Source: Clusia tigrina
Taxonomy: Eukaryota > Arthropoda > Insecta > Diptera > Clusiidae
Assembly: GCA_920105625.2 (NCBI GenBank)
Contig: OV050030.1
Span: 209,916,325-209,980,324 of the forward strand
DNA: 64,000 nt
Direction: 5' to 3'
Positions 1 through 8,666 of the stretch are shown here, piece after piece (position 1 is the stretch's first letter; each line of letters opens with the position of its first letter). The position numbers were made by a program, and so were the translations under genes. The notes under the pieces were generated by a model that saw only the letters and a program-made list of their open reading frames with translations, ran no database searches and was not told the DNA's origin.

Positions 1-102
1 ATCCGCAATCACCCCATTCAAATCAATCATTATTTTCTGGAATTCCGTAGTGGCCTCAGAAGGCATTTTCGTTTGATCGTTGCTGCTGGTATGCTCTTCT
101 TC

Positions 103-441
103 TTATTTCTCGTCTATGATGGAATCTGAGTAATTCACCCCTTCACACTCCTGAAACAGCAGCGTTTCCATTCCCCGGGAATGGCTGAGGGTTCTCACGT
201 CGAAGTTGACACAAGCCGAGACGTCCGTTAGCAGATCAAACCCGATTATAGCGTCAAAGGTGTTTTGAGTGGAAAGCATGTAAAAGGTAGAAGTCCTTTC
301 TAGCACATTCATTCCACATTTCCTAGTGACATGAACACTCCCTACCACAGTTTTGACCTTAAATGGCTTGATTACCAGCTTTATTGCCCGCAGGCCAGGG
401 ATATCCCTAATATAATTCTTGGCAGAGCCGGTATCCACCAA
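103..441 (-). pseudogene. Gypsy-type retroviral aspartic protease (pol N-terminus)
   Basis: The open frame starts with VDTGSAKNYI, the catalytic Asp-Thr-Gly plus the AKNYI extension typical of gypsy-clade proteases. About 55 residues later comes the flap/C-terminal signature FDAIIGFDLL. The protease cleaves Gag-Pol during particle maturation. The first Met is not a natural start, because the domain continues from upstream pol sequence in another frame. Downstream, in 1-102, another frame carries linker sequence (FQKIMIDLNG), so a frameshift separates it from RT. It is a fragment of a polyprotein, not a stand-alone gene. Confidence 0.8.
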
Positions 442-1172
442 AAACTTTCAACGCTGTGATGCTAAGGTCATTTGAAAGTATGGGAGTAGTGACCTCCCAT
501 CCCTAAAAAATTCACCTCTCGGAAGTTGTTTCCCCCTCAACATCGGCACGGGGTCATCCCGTCTGTAGTTTCGGCTGCGACGACGACCTTCACCCCGGAG
601 GCTTCCATTGGCCTAGCCACCAGGAGAAGAATCATTTAACTCAGCATCCAGGGAATTGGCTCTTGGGTGTTGCGAATCGTGTGAAGGTGGTAGCGACGCA
701 GGTGGCCTTTTTGTAGCTGTGTCCCTCCCTAGAAATTGCTGGCTATCCGAATATCCTTTCCGGATATGAGGAGCGCCGGTAGAAGCTCCAAACCGGATTC
801 CATTGAAGGAATTTCGTGGAGGAGCGTCTATGGGGGTGGAGTTCTTGGCTGGGCGTTGCCCCCAGTTCTTTGGCGACCAATGGCAAGTCGAGCTGTGTCG
901 GGTTGATACATCCTTGTAGGCTGCAGGTTGATGCTATAATTGAAAGAGGGGTGCACTCCCGTGGGCCACCGTCGCTTCCATGACTGGTCTATATAGGCTC
1001 TGGCTGTGTTTATTTCTAGCTCCAAGGCCAGAGCGAGGGCTGCCGACATATCCGGGGGACTAGCACAAAGAACCGATGAAATCATGGGCTCGTTGAGCCC
1101 CGAAATGAATACGCTCCTAGCCAGGTTCCTGTGCTCTTCATTCAGGATTTGTTTCCGCGATGCGTCACCAGA
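442..1172 (-). pseudogene. Gag C-terminal half, gypsy clade (broken)
   Basis: The frame between 828 and 1181 carries the gypsy-type capsid signature RNLARSVFISGLNEP followed by the Ala/Leu-rich segment ending ALALALELEI. The rest (442-827) is low-complexity gag tail in shifting frames with stops. Gag assembles the cytoplasmic particle. The 915-1172 part is duplicated at 6322-6582. The gene is cut at 1172 by the LTR of the neighbouring element. Confidence 0.75.
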
Positions 1173-2001
1173 AAGAACCAAATCTTCTGTGGGAAATTTT
1201 GGCCCACACTACAGGTGACAGAGTCGCTACGAAACTATATACACACAAACATCATGAATAACAGACCCGAATAATTGCATCAAGGAAACGCCCACAATGC
1301 CAACCGAAGCAACTGCAGTGAAAACTTAACGAAAAAAACTACAAACATTGTAACCAATTAGCGCGGTCGTGGCAGGAGCACAGATCAGCAGCAGCATATT
1401 AGACCAGTTGGAATAATAGCAATTACAACAAAATCGACCACCACAGCCAACGACCTTGCCAACCAGCGCTACGCTTGCGAAGAGAGGAAAAAACACAGCG
1501 ACGAAGAATACAACAAATATATGCAGGACAAGAAAAGGTGAGTGCACGAACTCAAGCGGTGGAATTTGCCGAGTGCGCTCGCTCGGTAATTTTACACTAA
1601 CAACACGAAGAAACGAGAGCAAAGCACAAGAGGGGCAACGACAGAGCAACCACCACGCCAACGACCAGCAAGTACAAAGCAGAAGGAGGAATGCAAATGA
1701 AATGCTGGTTTCCAGTTAAATTGGACATAAAATATTTAACAACAACAACACTACAGGATTCCGGACAGCGCTGCTTGCAGCCAACAATACTGCAGGCCAA
1801 CCAGGGACCGTTGGAGTGAGGTGGCTGACCATCAGAAGTTGAAGGTGGCCCAAGGGCAAAATACTGCAACAACAACAAGCCTGACTGCAACAACAACAAG
1901 CCTGGCTACAACAACAACAAGCGAGGCCGGCCAAACGGAAGTAAAGTTACACAACCGTGGCCCGCCAATAACAACGTGTGTCAGCCGCTGCGACCTGCGA
2001 C

Positions 2002-2008
2002 TATATAA
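2002..2008 (+). promoter_or_regulatory. LTR TATA box
   Basis: TATATAA stands in an otherwise GC-balanced stretch, about 100 bp before the first hairpin. The identical sequence is at 5797-5803 in the 3' LTR. A pyrimidine-rich start region (GTCTCTTCGTC) follows about 25-30 bp downstream, as expected for an RNA polymerase II core promoter. Confidence 0.6.
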
Positions 2009-2103
2009 ACCACGTAGCCCAGGCAGTAAGTCTCTTCGTCGATCACCAACAGCCTGACTAGGAACAGCTCTACGCTATACAAAGTACAATACGAACACAG
2101 AAA

Positions 2104-2360
2104 GCTTAGCGAGAACATCTGGTTTTTTAATCGTTTTCTCGCTAAGCCATACATAGACAGAGACTATAGGGATTCAGTGAGATCCTCTGGTTTTTTAATC
2201 GTTCTCCCACTGAATCACTGAGACACATACGCCACCGAGACTTAGGGACTTAGAGGGAACCTCTGGTTTTTAATCGTTTTCCCACTAAGTCAGACGCCGT
2301 ACAGAGACCATAGGAACTCAGTGAGAGCATCTGGCTTTTAATCGTTCTCCCACGGAGTCA
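2104..2360 (+). other. Array of four stem-loops with a conserved loop (LTR R region)
   Basis: Four hairpins lie at 2104-2147, 2171-2216, 2247-2291 and about 2314-2359. Hairpin 1 has a perfect 12-bp stem, GCTTAGCGAGAA with TTCTCGCTAAGC. Hairpin 2 pairs GATTCAGTG with CACTGAATC, and hairpin 3 pairs GACTTAG with CTAAGTC. The loops are nearly constant (CTGGTTTTTTAATCG core) while the stems differ in sequence but still pair. Placement after the TATA box and before AATAAA suggests the hairpins are present at both ends of the genomic RNA. Confidence 0.75.
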
Positions 2361-2600
2361 CAGAGACACACACTTACCGGGACGTAGAGACATGAAAACA
2401 AGTACACATTGAATAAGTTATTTATACAAACATAGAGGTAAGGAAGTAGAATTGTTTCGAGCAAGGACAAACAAGAGTCCATAATCAATAGTCTAAATAA
2501 ATACACTGAAATTAATTTAACTCGCAGGATTTTTATATTTTTCTGTCTACGACCCCTGGAGCCGTTGAGTTTTACCCCAGCCATAAAAAGAGTCGTTACA

Positions 2601-2615
2601 GTGGCGCCCGAGCAG
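2601..2615 (+). other. Primer binding site
   Basis: GTGGCGCCCGAGCAG follows the LTR end directly. The minus-strand element at the right end has GTGGCGCTCGAGCAG at the same place, which supports assignment as a tRNA primer site (tRNA-Lys-like TGGCGC start). Confidence 0.7.
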
Positions 2616-2660
2616 TGATGCTCACCCATAGTCTTCGCCATTAACCAGGAAAGTCACAGG

Positions 2661-3284
2661 ATGGGGAAAACAGGCTGGGTGTACGTGCTACGGAAAGATG
2701 AGTTGGTGATTTTTGCGGAGGAATTCGGTTTGGAAACTACAGGCACAGTAGATGACCTCCGAAAGCGGCTTTCTGAGTTTTTCGCAGAACCGGTACTGAC
2801 TCAGGAGCAAAAATACCGGTTGATGAATCTACAACGCAGGCATGTTAAAAGCACATCACCAAGGCCGGCTGTATCCATAGTTCCCAGCGAAACGCTGGAA
2901 GTGGACAGGCCAAGCACATACGCAGGTGCAACTCTACCAGCGTGGAAGCCAGGGGTACGGGGAATACCACAGCATCCCTACGTTTCACCTGTACCAATGG
3001 ATCAACAATACAACGGGTCTACACAGTACGCCGCTGTTATTGATCAAGTACGGAAGTGGTCTCTTAACTTTGACGGAGGGCGTGACCCACTAGCTTTTAT
3101 CGAGCGAGTGGAAGAACTTGCAGATGTGTACGGAATAAACAAAGATTTCCTTCTGCGTACTATGCCTGAACTCTTGAGAGAACGAGCACGCATGTGGTTC
3201 AGAAACAACAATCGAGCGTGGCGGGAATGGAGCACATATAGGAGGGACTTCCTGAAATACTTTTTACCGGCCGTTTCATGGTGA
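2661..3284 (+). CDS. Gag N-terminal half
   Basis: The ATG lies 61 bp after the LTR and the protein begins MGKTGWVYVLRKDEL. The right-hand element's gag starts MAKTSWVYTFRKEQL (63614), which supports this start. The first ~70 residues form a small SAP-like helical segment (EEFGLETTGTVDDLRKRL). The capsid region follows (FDGGRDPLAFIERVEEL, then FLLRTMPELLRERARMWF). The frame ends early in FLPAVSW; comparison with the other element indicates a frameshift there and capsid continuing in other frames. Product: structural protein of the cytoplasmic particle. Confidence 0.75.
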   Translation: MGKTGWVYVLRKDELVIFAEEFGLETTGTVDDLRKRLSEFFAEPVLTQEQKYRLMNLQRRHVKSTSPRPAVSIVPSETLEVDRPSTYAGATLPAWKPGVRGIPQHPYVSPVPMDQQYNGSTQYAAVIDQVRKWSLNFDGGRDPLAFIERVEELADVYGINKDFLLRTMPELLRERARMWFRNNNRAWREWSTYRRDFLKYFLPAVSW

Positions 3285-4266
3285 AACTCGACGACCAGAT
3301 CCGACAGCGTCACTAGAGGCATCGAGAGTCATGCAGGCAGTATGTGCTCGAACTGCAAAATCTTATGCGACACGTGGATTATTCGGAGGAGCAGAAACTG
3401 GAATCTTCCAGAACGTTCTGCCACAATATCAGCTATACGTGCGCCGTAGAAATTTCGTATCGCTACAGGAGCTCATAGAGATGGCCGAGGATTTGGAGAG
3501 CATACGGGGAGAAGGCGAACAGCTAGCAGCGCCACCCACACAAAGGCGAACAGAGCAAGGTCCACCTCGAGAGGTAAGGAACCGACAGGTGACGGTAGAG
3601 AGCAAAGTGGCACCTATATGTCCCAAAACATCCTGCCGGCGTTGTGGCCAAAATGGTCACATAGCACGACTATGTCGCAACGTGCAAATACTGTTTTGTT
3701 GGAAGTGTGGCCGTAGGGGAGTTAGGACGATCGAGTGCTGCAACCAGAGAGCACCACCCAACGGAAAACTACCGTCAGACACGCAGCATGGAGCAGAGCA
3801 CCGACACCAGACTTTACCATGGAAAAATACACTGCACTGTGTCGGGCAACGAATTTGCGCTAACGTTTCTATTGGCACAGAAACTGTCACCGCGACGCTG
3901 GACACAGGTGCAACTCACAGTTTTATGAGCAGACGCCTAGCACACAAGTTACGCGCTTCTACCGGCAAATTGGAAAAATCCAATACCAGAGCGCTTATGG
4001 CAGACGGAAGTGCTAGGAGGGTCAAAGAGACATTTGTGACGAATGTAAGATTTGGAGGGCAGGCATGCCAGATAGAACTACTTATCATGCCTGACTCCAG
4101 TGATGATCTACTCCTGGGAGTGGATTTCATGACAAGCCTGGGAACGACATTGAAGTACGGCGATCAGGAGATCACGCTGGGATCTCATAACGGTTGTGTG
4201 CAACCACGAGACTTTGCAACGTGCACGGCAATCCGCGTTGAGAACTTCCCACAAGTAAATGCATGA
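3285..4266 (+). pseudogene. Gag C-terminus, nucleocapsid and protease
   Basis: Capsid sequence continues through at least two frame changes (about 3310 and 3405) into a frame open from 3331 to 4266. It encodes QYQLYVRRRNFVSLQELIEM, then two zinc knuckles: CRRCGQNGHIARLC, a good CCHC, and CWKCGRRGVRTIEC, which lacks the canonical His. The aspartic protease follows, with catalytic DTGATHSF and the C-terminal DDLLLGVDFM. The same order is seen at 61936-62791 on the minus strand. Zinc knuckles bind genomic RNA and the protease matures Gag. RT should follow but is absent. Confidence 0.75.
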
Positions 4267-4839
4267 ATGCCTTCCAAGAGGCCAACTAATGTCAGAAATT
4301 CTAAGGAACAGAGACACAACAGAGAATACAGCGGAAGCCAACGCAGTAGCAAATATACATCACCAGGAACAAGTATTACACACACGAACGCGATCACTTA
4401 CCACGGATTCTGTCGAGCGAAAACCAAAAACGAATTACCACAGGGGCCTCAGGAGAAGAACACGGGCGCACCAAGTGGTAGCGAGATCACGCCATTAAGG
4501 CGTCAAACGACCATGACAAGCAGCGCATCTTCCAGTTATTCCGCAAGTTGTTCGCCAGCGCGGGAAACCCGAGAAATGCCACGTAGACAAACCGACAGAT
4601 CCAGGGACCTACAGCGTGCAATTAGCTGCTCTAACAACAGCAGAAGCATTGACAAGAGAGACGAACGCGACGCACATAGCCACCGCAGCAACAGTAGTGG
4701 ACAACGGAACGGTGCTACAGGGAGCCCGTCAACAGAGAAACGGATGCCAAATACAAACGACTCAGCCACACAATGGAACAATGTCACATTCCAAAGTTTA
4801 GAAGAGCTACAGGAATCGAAAGGAGCTGGTCTACCATAG
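4267..4839 (+). CDS. Ser/Arg/Asn-rich ORF in the place of pol (unrecognised)
   Basis: A 190-residue open frame starts one base after the protease stop. It is rich in Ser, Arg, Asn and Gln, with no catalytic motif I recognise and nothing resembling RT, RNase H or integrase in any frame. The other element continues here into protease-RT linker and pol. The ORF could be scrambled linker left by a deletion, captured sequence, or chance coding in compositionally biased DNA. It ends 145 bp before the 3' LTR. Confidence 0.3.
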   Translation: MPSKRPTNVRNSKEQRHNREYSGSQRSSKYTSPGTSITHTNAITYHGFCRAKTKNELPQGPQEKNTGAPSGSEITPLRRQTTMTSSASSSYSASCSPARETREMPRRQTDRSRDLQRAISCSNNSRSIDKRDERDAHSHRSNSSGQRNGATGSPSTEKRMPNTNDSATQWNNVTFQSLEELQESKGAGLP

Positions 4840-4966
4840 GGCTTAGTAGCAGAAATTCTGTGTAAAGCTAAAGAGGCACAGGAGAACCCGGCACACAGAC
4901 GATTACGGTTTATGCGAGTCGCGTACCGAGTGACCCTCTGCCATGACGTGGTTAAAATTTCTCGTC

Positions 4967-4984
4967 GGTAAAGTGGGAAGGGCG
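4967..4984 (+). other. Polypurine tract
   Basis: GGTAAAGTGGGAAGGGCG directly precedes the TGTAAG start of the 3' LTR, the position used to prime plus-strand DNA synthesis. Confidence 0.6.
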
Positions 4985-6321
4985 TGTAAGAACCAAAATC
5001 TTTTGTGGGAAATTTTGGCCCACACTACAAGTGACAGAGTCGCTACGAAACTATATACACACAAACATCATGAATAACATACCCGAATAATTGCATCGAG
5101 GAAACGCCCACAATGTCAACCGAAGCAACTGCAGTGAAAACTTAACGAAAAAAAATACATACGTTGTAACCAAATAGCGCGGCCGTGGCAGGAGCACAGA
5201 TCAGCAGCAGCATATTAGACCAGTTGGAATAATAGCAATTACAACAAAAGCGACCACCACAGTCAACGATCTTGCCAACCAGCGCTACGCTTGCGAAGAG
5301 AGGAAAAAACACAGCGACGAAGAATACAACAAATATATGCAGGACAAGAAAAGGTGAGTGCACGAACTCAAGCGGTGGAATTTGCCGAGTGCGCTCGCTC
5401 GGTAATTTTACACTAACAACACGAAGAAACGAGAGCAAAGCACAAGAGGGGCAACGACAGAGCAACCACCACGCCAACGACCAGCAAGTACAAAGCAGAA
5501 GGAGGAATGCAAATGAAATGCTGGTTTCCAGTTAAATTGGACATAAAATATTTAACAACAACAACACTACAGGATTCCGGACAGCGCTGCTTGCAGCCAA
5601 CAATACTTCAGGCCAACCAGGGACCGTTGGAGTGAGGTGGCTAACCGTCAGAAGTTGAAGCTGGCCCAAGGGCAAAATACTGCAACAACAACAAGCCTGA
5701 CTGCAACAACAACAAGCGAGGCTGGCCAAACGGAAGTAAAGTTACACAACCGTGGCCCGCCAATAAACACGTGTGTCAGCCGCTGCGACCTGCGACTATA
5801 TAAACCACGTAGCCCAGGCAGTAGGTCTCTTCGTCGATCACCAACAGCCTAACTAGGAACAGCTCTACGCCATACAAAGTACAATACGAACACAGAAAGC
5901 TTAGCGAGAACATCTGGTTTTTTAATCGTTTTCTCGCTAAGCCATACATAGACAGAGACTATAGGGATTCAGTGAGATCCTCTGGTTTTTTAATCGTTCT
6001 CCCACTGAATCACTGAGACACATACGCCACCGAGACTTAGGGACTTAGAGGGAACCTCTGGTTTTTAATCGTTTTCCCTCGGAGTCACAGAGACACACAC
6101 TTACCGGGACGTAGAGACATGAAAACAAGTACACATTGAATAAGTTATTTATACAAACATTAAGGAAGTAGAATTGTTTCGAGCAAGGTCTAACAAGAGT
6201 CCATATCCATAGTCTAAATAAATACACTGAAATTTATTTAACTCGCAGGATTTTTATATTTTTCTGTATACGACCCCTGGAGCCGCTGAGTTTTACCCCA
6301 GCTATAAAAAGAGTCGTTACA
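4985..6321 (+). repeat. 3' LTR of the pol-less element
   Basis: It runs from TGTAAGAACC to GAGTCGTTACA. Relative to the 5' LTR it lacks one CAACAACAAC unit and about 80 bp between hairpins 3 and 4, so its third hairpin (about 6042-6087) joins the 5' arm of hairpin 3 to the 3' arm of hairpin 4. Hairpins 1 and 2 are at 5899-5942 and 5966-6011. The TATA box is at 5797-5803. Confidence 0.87.
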
Positions 6322-7104
6322 CCTTATAGGCTGCTGGTTGATGCTATAATTGAAAGAGGGGTGCATTCCCGGGGGCCACCGTCGCTTCCATGACTGGTCT
6401 ATATAGGCTCTGGCTGTGTTTATTTCTAGCCCCAAGGCCAGAGCGAGGGCTGCCGACATATCCGGGGGACTAGCACAAAGAACCGATGAACTCATGGGCT
6501 CGTTGTGCCCCGAAATGAATACGCTCCTAGCCAGGTTCCTGTGCTCTTCATTCAGGATTTGCTTCCGGGATGCGGAACCAGAATTGCTCATGTCGTTCTG
6601 GTTGGTTAGAAGGGTGAGCCTCTTCTGAATCTCGTCATAATACTGAGAAACGGACCATCCCCTTTGCCTGAGACTCAGCATTTCTTGTTGAAGCGCGTAT
6701 GAGGGTCTTCTGTCTGCATATGTAGAATCTAACCTAGCCAGTATTGCGTCAAGGTTAGTAGGCGTATTGAAGGATGTTAGGAGGGCATCGTCCTCTTCCA
6801 TTACCTTGCTTCGGATCAGGTGAACGGCCTAGTAATGGCGAGGAAGACCTTCCGAACCCGTGAAAGGGGCGTAAGCGCTAGTGACAGATCTCCGCCAGGA
6901 AGCGTACTGCGTCCTGCTTCCACCAAACTCGCGAAGCGCTTGAATGAGCACGAAGGAATCAACCCCTTCACCCTCTCGATCGAACGTAATATCGCTATAA
7001 ACCGTGGGAGGTACTGCCGGTTGTCCAAGGATCTGCAGTTCTTTCCGGAGTTCGCATATCTCGTTGCGACTGTCAGTAAATCGTCGGTTGCTTTCTTCAG
7101 TCAA
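6322..7104 (-). pseudogene. Gag, gypsy clade, one premature stop
   Basis: A single frame runs from 7104 to 6322, interrupted only by a TAG at 6829-6831. The N-terminal part (MTEESNRRFT...) contains a heptad-like helix and YSDITFDREG. The second part holds MEEDDALLTSFN, MLSLRQRGWSVSQYYDEIQ and the ALALALGLEI capsid signature typical of gypsy-clade Gag. The ends at 6238-6321 belong to LTR sequence. Apart from the nonsense codon the frame is intact over 780 bp, so decay is limited here. Confidence 0.78.
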
Positions 7105-7785
7105 AGATGAGAGGGCGGTGTTGATTATAGCCTCAAATATAGCGGGGTTAGTGCGCTGCTTCGTTATGCGCCATGCTACAGGCTAGAAGCGCACTCTACT
7201 ATGCGATGAACGGTACTAGAGACCTGACTGAACGTGGCCTGTGCTGGTCTTCCCTTGTTACAGCGGAAGTCCTTGGTGTGGTGAGCCGTGCACCGTCTTT
7301 TTTGGATGCTCTCTACTTCACCAAGAATGTGATAGAACATATGGTTGGGCTGCGCACCGCCTTTTTCGGTTGCACCGTGTTTAATTACAAACCTTGCGAA
7401 AGGTCAATACGCAGCGAACCGTCTTTTTCGGTAGCGCTAAAAATTGAATTATATTTATTATTAATTATAAATATTTATTTGACATTTTTTCTTTTATTTT
7501 TATTTATTTGTGATAAAATTTGGAGGGTCCCGTAGGAGTCGCAAATCTTACCTCAATATACTCCATGTGAATGTTACAAAAACTGGAGGGTCCCGTAAAA
7601 ATATCGCAGATTTATTTTTTTATTAACCCTTCTCAAGGGTACGGTAAGAGCCTGGGCAACGACTTTTTCGCATGCCCCACGCTTATGACACAAAAACTGG
7701 AGGGTCCCGTAGGAATCGCAGATTTTGTTCTTTATTAACCCCTCTCAAGGGTGGGCTATGAGCCTGTGCAGCGACTTTTTCGCAT
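7105..7785 (-). other. Gypsy-type 5' leader with internal duplications
   Basis: It is a non-coding leader between primer site and gag. It carries a ~108-bp tandem duplication (about 7575-7683 and 7684-7793): each unit has ACTGGAGGGTCCCGTA, CTCTCAAGGGT and GACTTTTTCGCATGCCCCACG. A partial third GGAGGGTCCCGTAGGAGTCG copy is at 7523. Three spaced ACCG(C/T)CTTTTT-type motifs lie at 7290-7430. In Drosophila gypsy the equivalent leader holds an insulator; here I see no cluster of the known binding motif. Confidence 0.5.
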
Positions 7786-7803
7786 GCCCCACGTTGGGCG
7801 CCA
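7786..7803 (-). other. Primer binding site, tRNA-Lys type
   Basis: On the minus strand this reads TGGCGCCCAACGTGGGGC, matching the 3' end of insect tRNA-Lys as used by gypsy-clade elements. It abuts the LTR. Confidence 0.8.
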
Positions 7804-8483
7804 GTTAAATATCTCCTGCATCTATCTAAAATTATAAAAGTCTTTACTTTGTTTTAATATTATTATTAAGGTCCTTCTCCTTCGACAGGAGCAATTAAAA
7901 GATGCGGCCTCTTGTACTGTGGTTCTTTTTATATCTTTTCAACATTCAGTAATTCCCGTCCTATACGCCATCGACAAGCGCATGGTGACAGCGATTCGAG
8001 GCGGCATTGCGCGACGGCGTTTGACGGTTGGGCTTGGCGCAAACGACATACAACACATGTCTTACCAATTCCTCCGGCACCGAGAACCAGCACTGTCTAC
8101 CGTGCCCCTGCGCAGCGGATGACAGCGGATGGCAGCAGACGCTGTTGCAGCGTATTTCGTACAATGCTTTATACCGCTGCGCTAGCGAATGGCGCCAATG
8201 CTCTCCGTCTTGTGTTTTCTCACGTGCCGAGAACCAGCACCATCTACCGTTCCCTGCGCAGCGGATGGCAGCAGACGCTGTTGCAGCGTATTTCGTACAA
8301 TGCTTTTTACTGCTGCGCTAGCGCATGGCGCCAATGCTCTCTGTCGTGTACTTTCTCACGTACCGAGAACCAGCACCGTCTACCGTGCCCCTGCGCAGCG
8401 GATGGCAGCATATTTCGTACCATCCTTTGTACCGCTGCTCCAGCGCACGGCGCCAACGACATGGAACACGTATGTTGCTAACT
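7803..8483 (-). repeat. Candidate 5' LTR of gypsy-clade element
   Basis: The sequence between the primer site and 8483 begins AGTTA and ends TAACT (plus strand), the short terminal inverted repeat typical of gypsy LTRs, giving a 681-bp LTR. The partner LTR lies outside the window, so the outer boundary is inferred. The next bases TGTATGTA fit the alternating pyrimidine-purine targets favoured by gypsy. Confidence 0.55.
8079..8470. repeat. Tandem repeat, 136-147 bp units, about 2.8 copies
   Basis: Units begin at 8079, 8226 and 8362 with CCGAGAACCAGCAC. They share CTGCGCAGCGGATGGCAGCA, GCGTATTTCGTAC and GCGCCAATGCTCTC. The array lies inside the candidate gypsy LTR and is GC-richer than its surroundings. 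It may represent amplified enhancer sequence in U3 (inference). Confidence 0.75.
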
Positions 8484-8666
8484 TGTATGTATGTGAATAT
8501 CGGAATTGTAAATATATTTTGCTCCATTTGGAAAATCGGAGTATTGAGTCGTAAAATGTGTAGGAATTGTTAAAGATTTTGTTATAAATGTGCTGGAGTA
8601 TCTACAAACTATATTTGGAAAATGTTTGGTTGAAGTCCTTCCACTATCAGATGTGTTATAAACCGA

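Larger units (their letters stand above)
1..1172 (-). mobile_element. Gypsy-clade LTR element, left part (gag C-terminus to start of pol)
   Basis: A minus-strand gypsy-type retrotransposon enters from beyond the left edge. Reading leftward it contains the C-terminal part of gag, an aspartic protease and the first residues of the protease-RT linker. It ends abruptly at 1172, where the plus-strand LTR element begins. A second copy of its gag C-terminal region lies at 6322-6582, about 95% identical by eye, so the two flanks are not a simple split of one element. Confidence 0.8.
1173..2600 (+). repeat. 5' LTR of the pol-less element
   Basis: It matches 4985-6321 and ends in GAGTCGTTACA immediately before the primer site. 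The 3' LTR starts TGTAAGAACC right after the polypurine tract, but this copy starts AAGAACC, so the terminal TGT is missing. It contains a CAA-rich short repeat near 1859-1925 (three CAACAACAACAAG units here, two in the other LTR), a TATA box at 2002, four hairpins at 2104-2360 and AATAAA near 2495. The position of the TATA box and AATAAA puts the hairpins in the R region (inference). Confidence 0.88.
1173..6321 (+). mobile_element. Pol-less LTR retrotransposon (Ty3/gypsy type), plus strand
   Basis: Two direct LTRs (1173-2600 and 4985-6321) enclose a primer binding site, a gag with two zinc knuckles, an aspartic protease and a polypurine tract, but no reverse transcriptase or integrase. The LTRs are about 97% identical by eye apart from indels. 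Its gag and LTR ends are related to the minus-strand element at 58410-64000, which retains pol. No target-site duplication is visible. It is best read as an internally deleted, non-autonomous derivative that would need enzymes in trans. Confidence 0.85.
6322..8483 (-). mobile_element. Gypsy-clade LTR element, right part (5' LTR, leader, gag)
   Basis: Reading leftward from 8483 there is a 5' LTR, a tRNA-Lys-type primer site, a ~700-bp leader and gag. The gag is cut at 6322 by the end of the neighbouring 3' LTR. The gag type and protease found at 1-1172 fit the same family. In flies this clade includes gypsy and yoyo-like elements. Confidence 0.8.

Noticed and set aside
1326..1661. Open frames inside the LTR, repeated at 5142-5477
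   Set aside because: Present in both LTRs in regions with CAA-rich or pyrimidine-rich composition; no protein similarity and antisense to the element's transcription.
7173..7535. 120-residue plus-strand ORF in the gypsy leader
   Set aside because: It overlaps the duplicated non-coding leader and ends in an AT-rich hydrophobic run; no recognisable domain.
7640..7795. Possible Su(Hw)-type insulator in the gypsy leader
   Set aside because: Only two TCGCATGCCCC motifs, each deviating from the known binding consensus; no cluster as in Drosophila gypsy.
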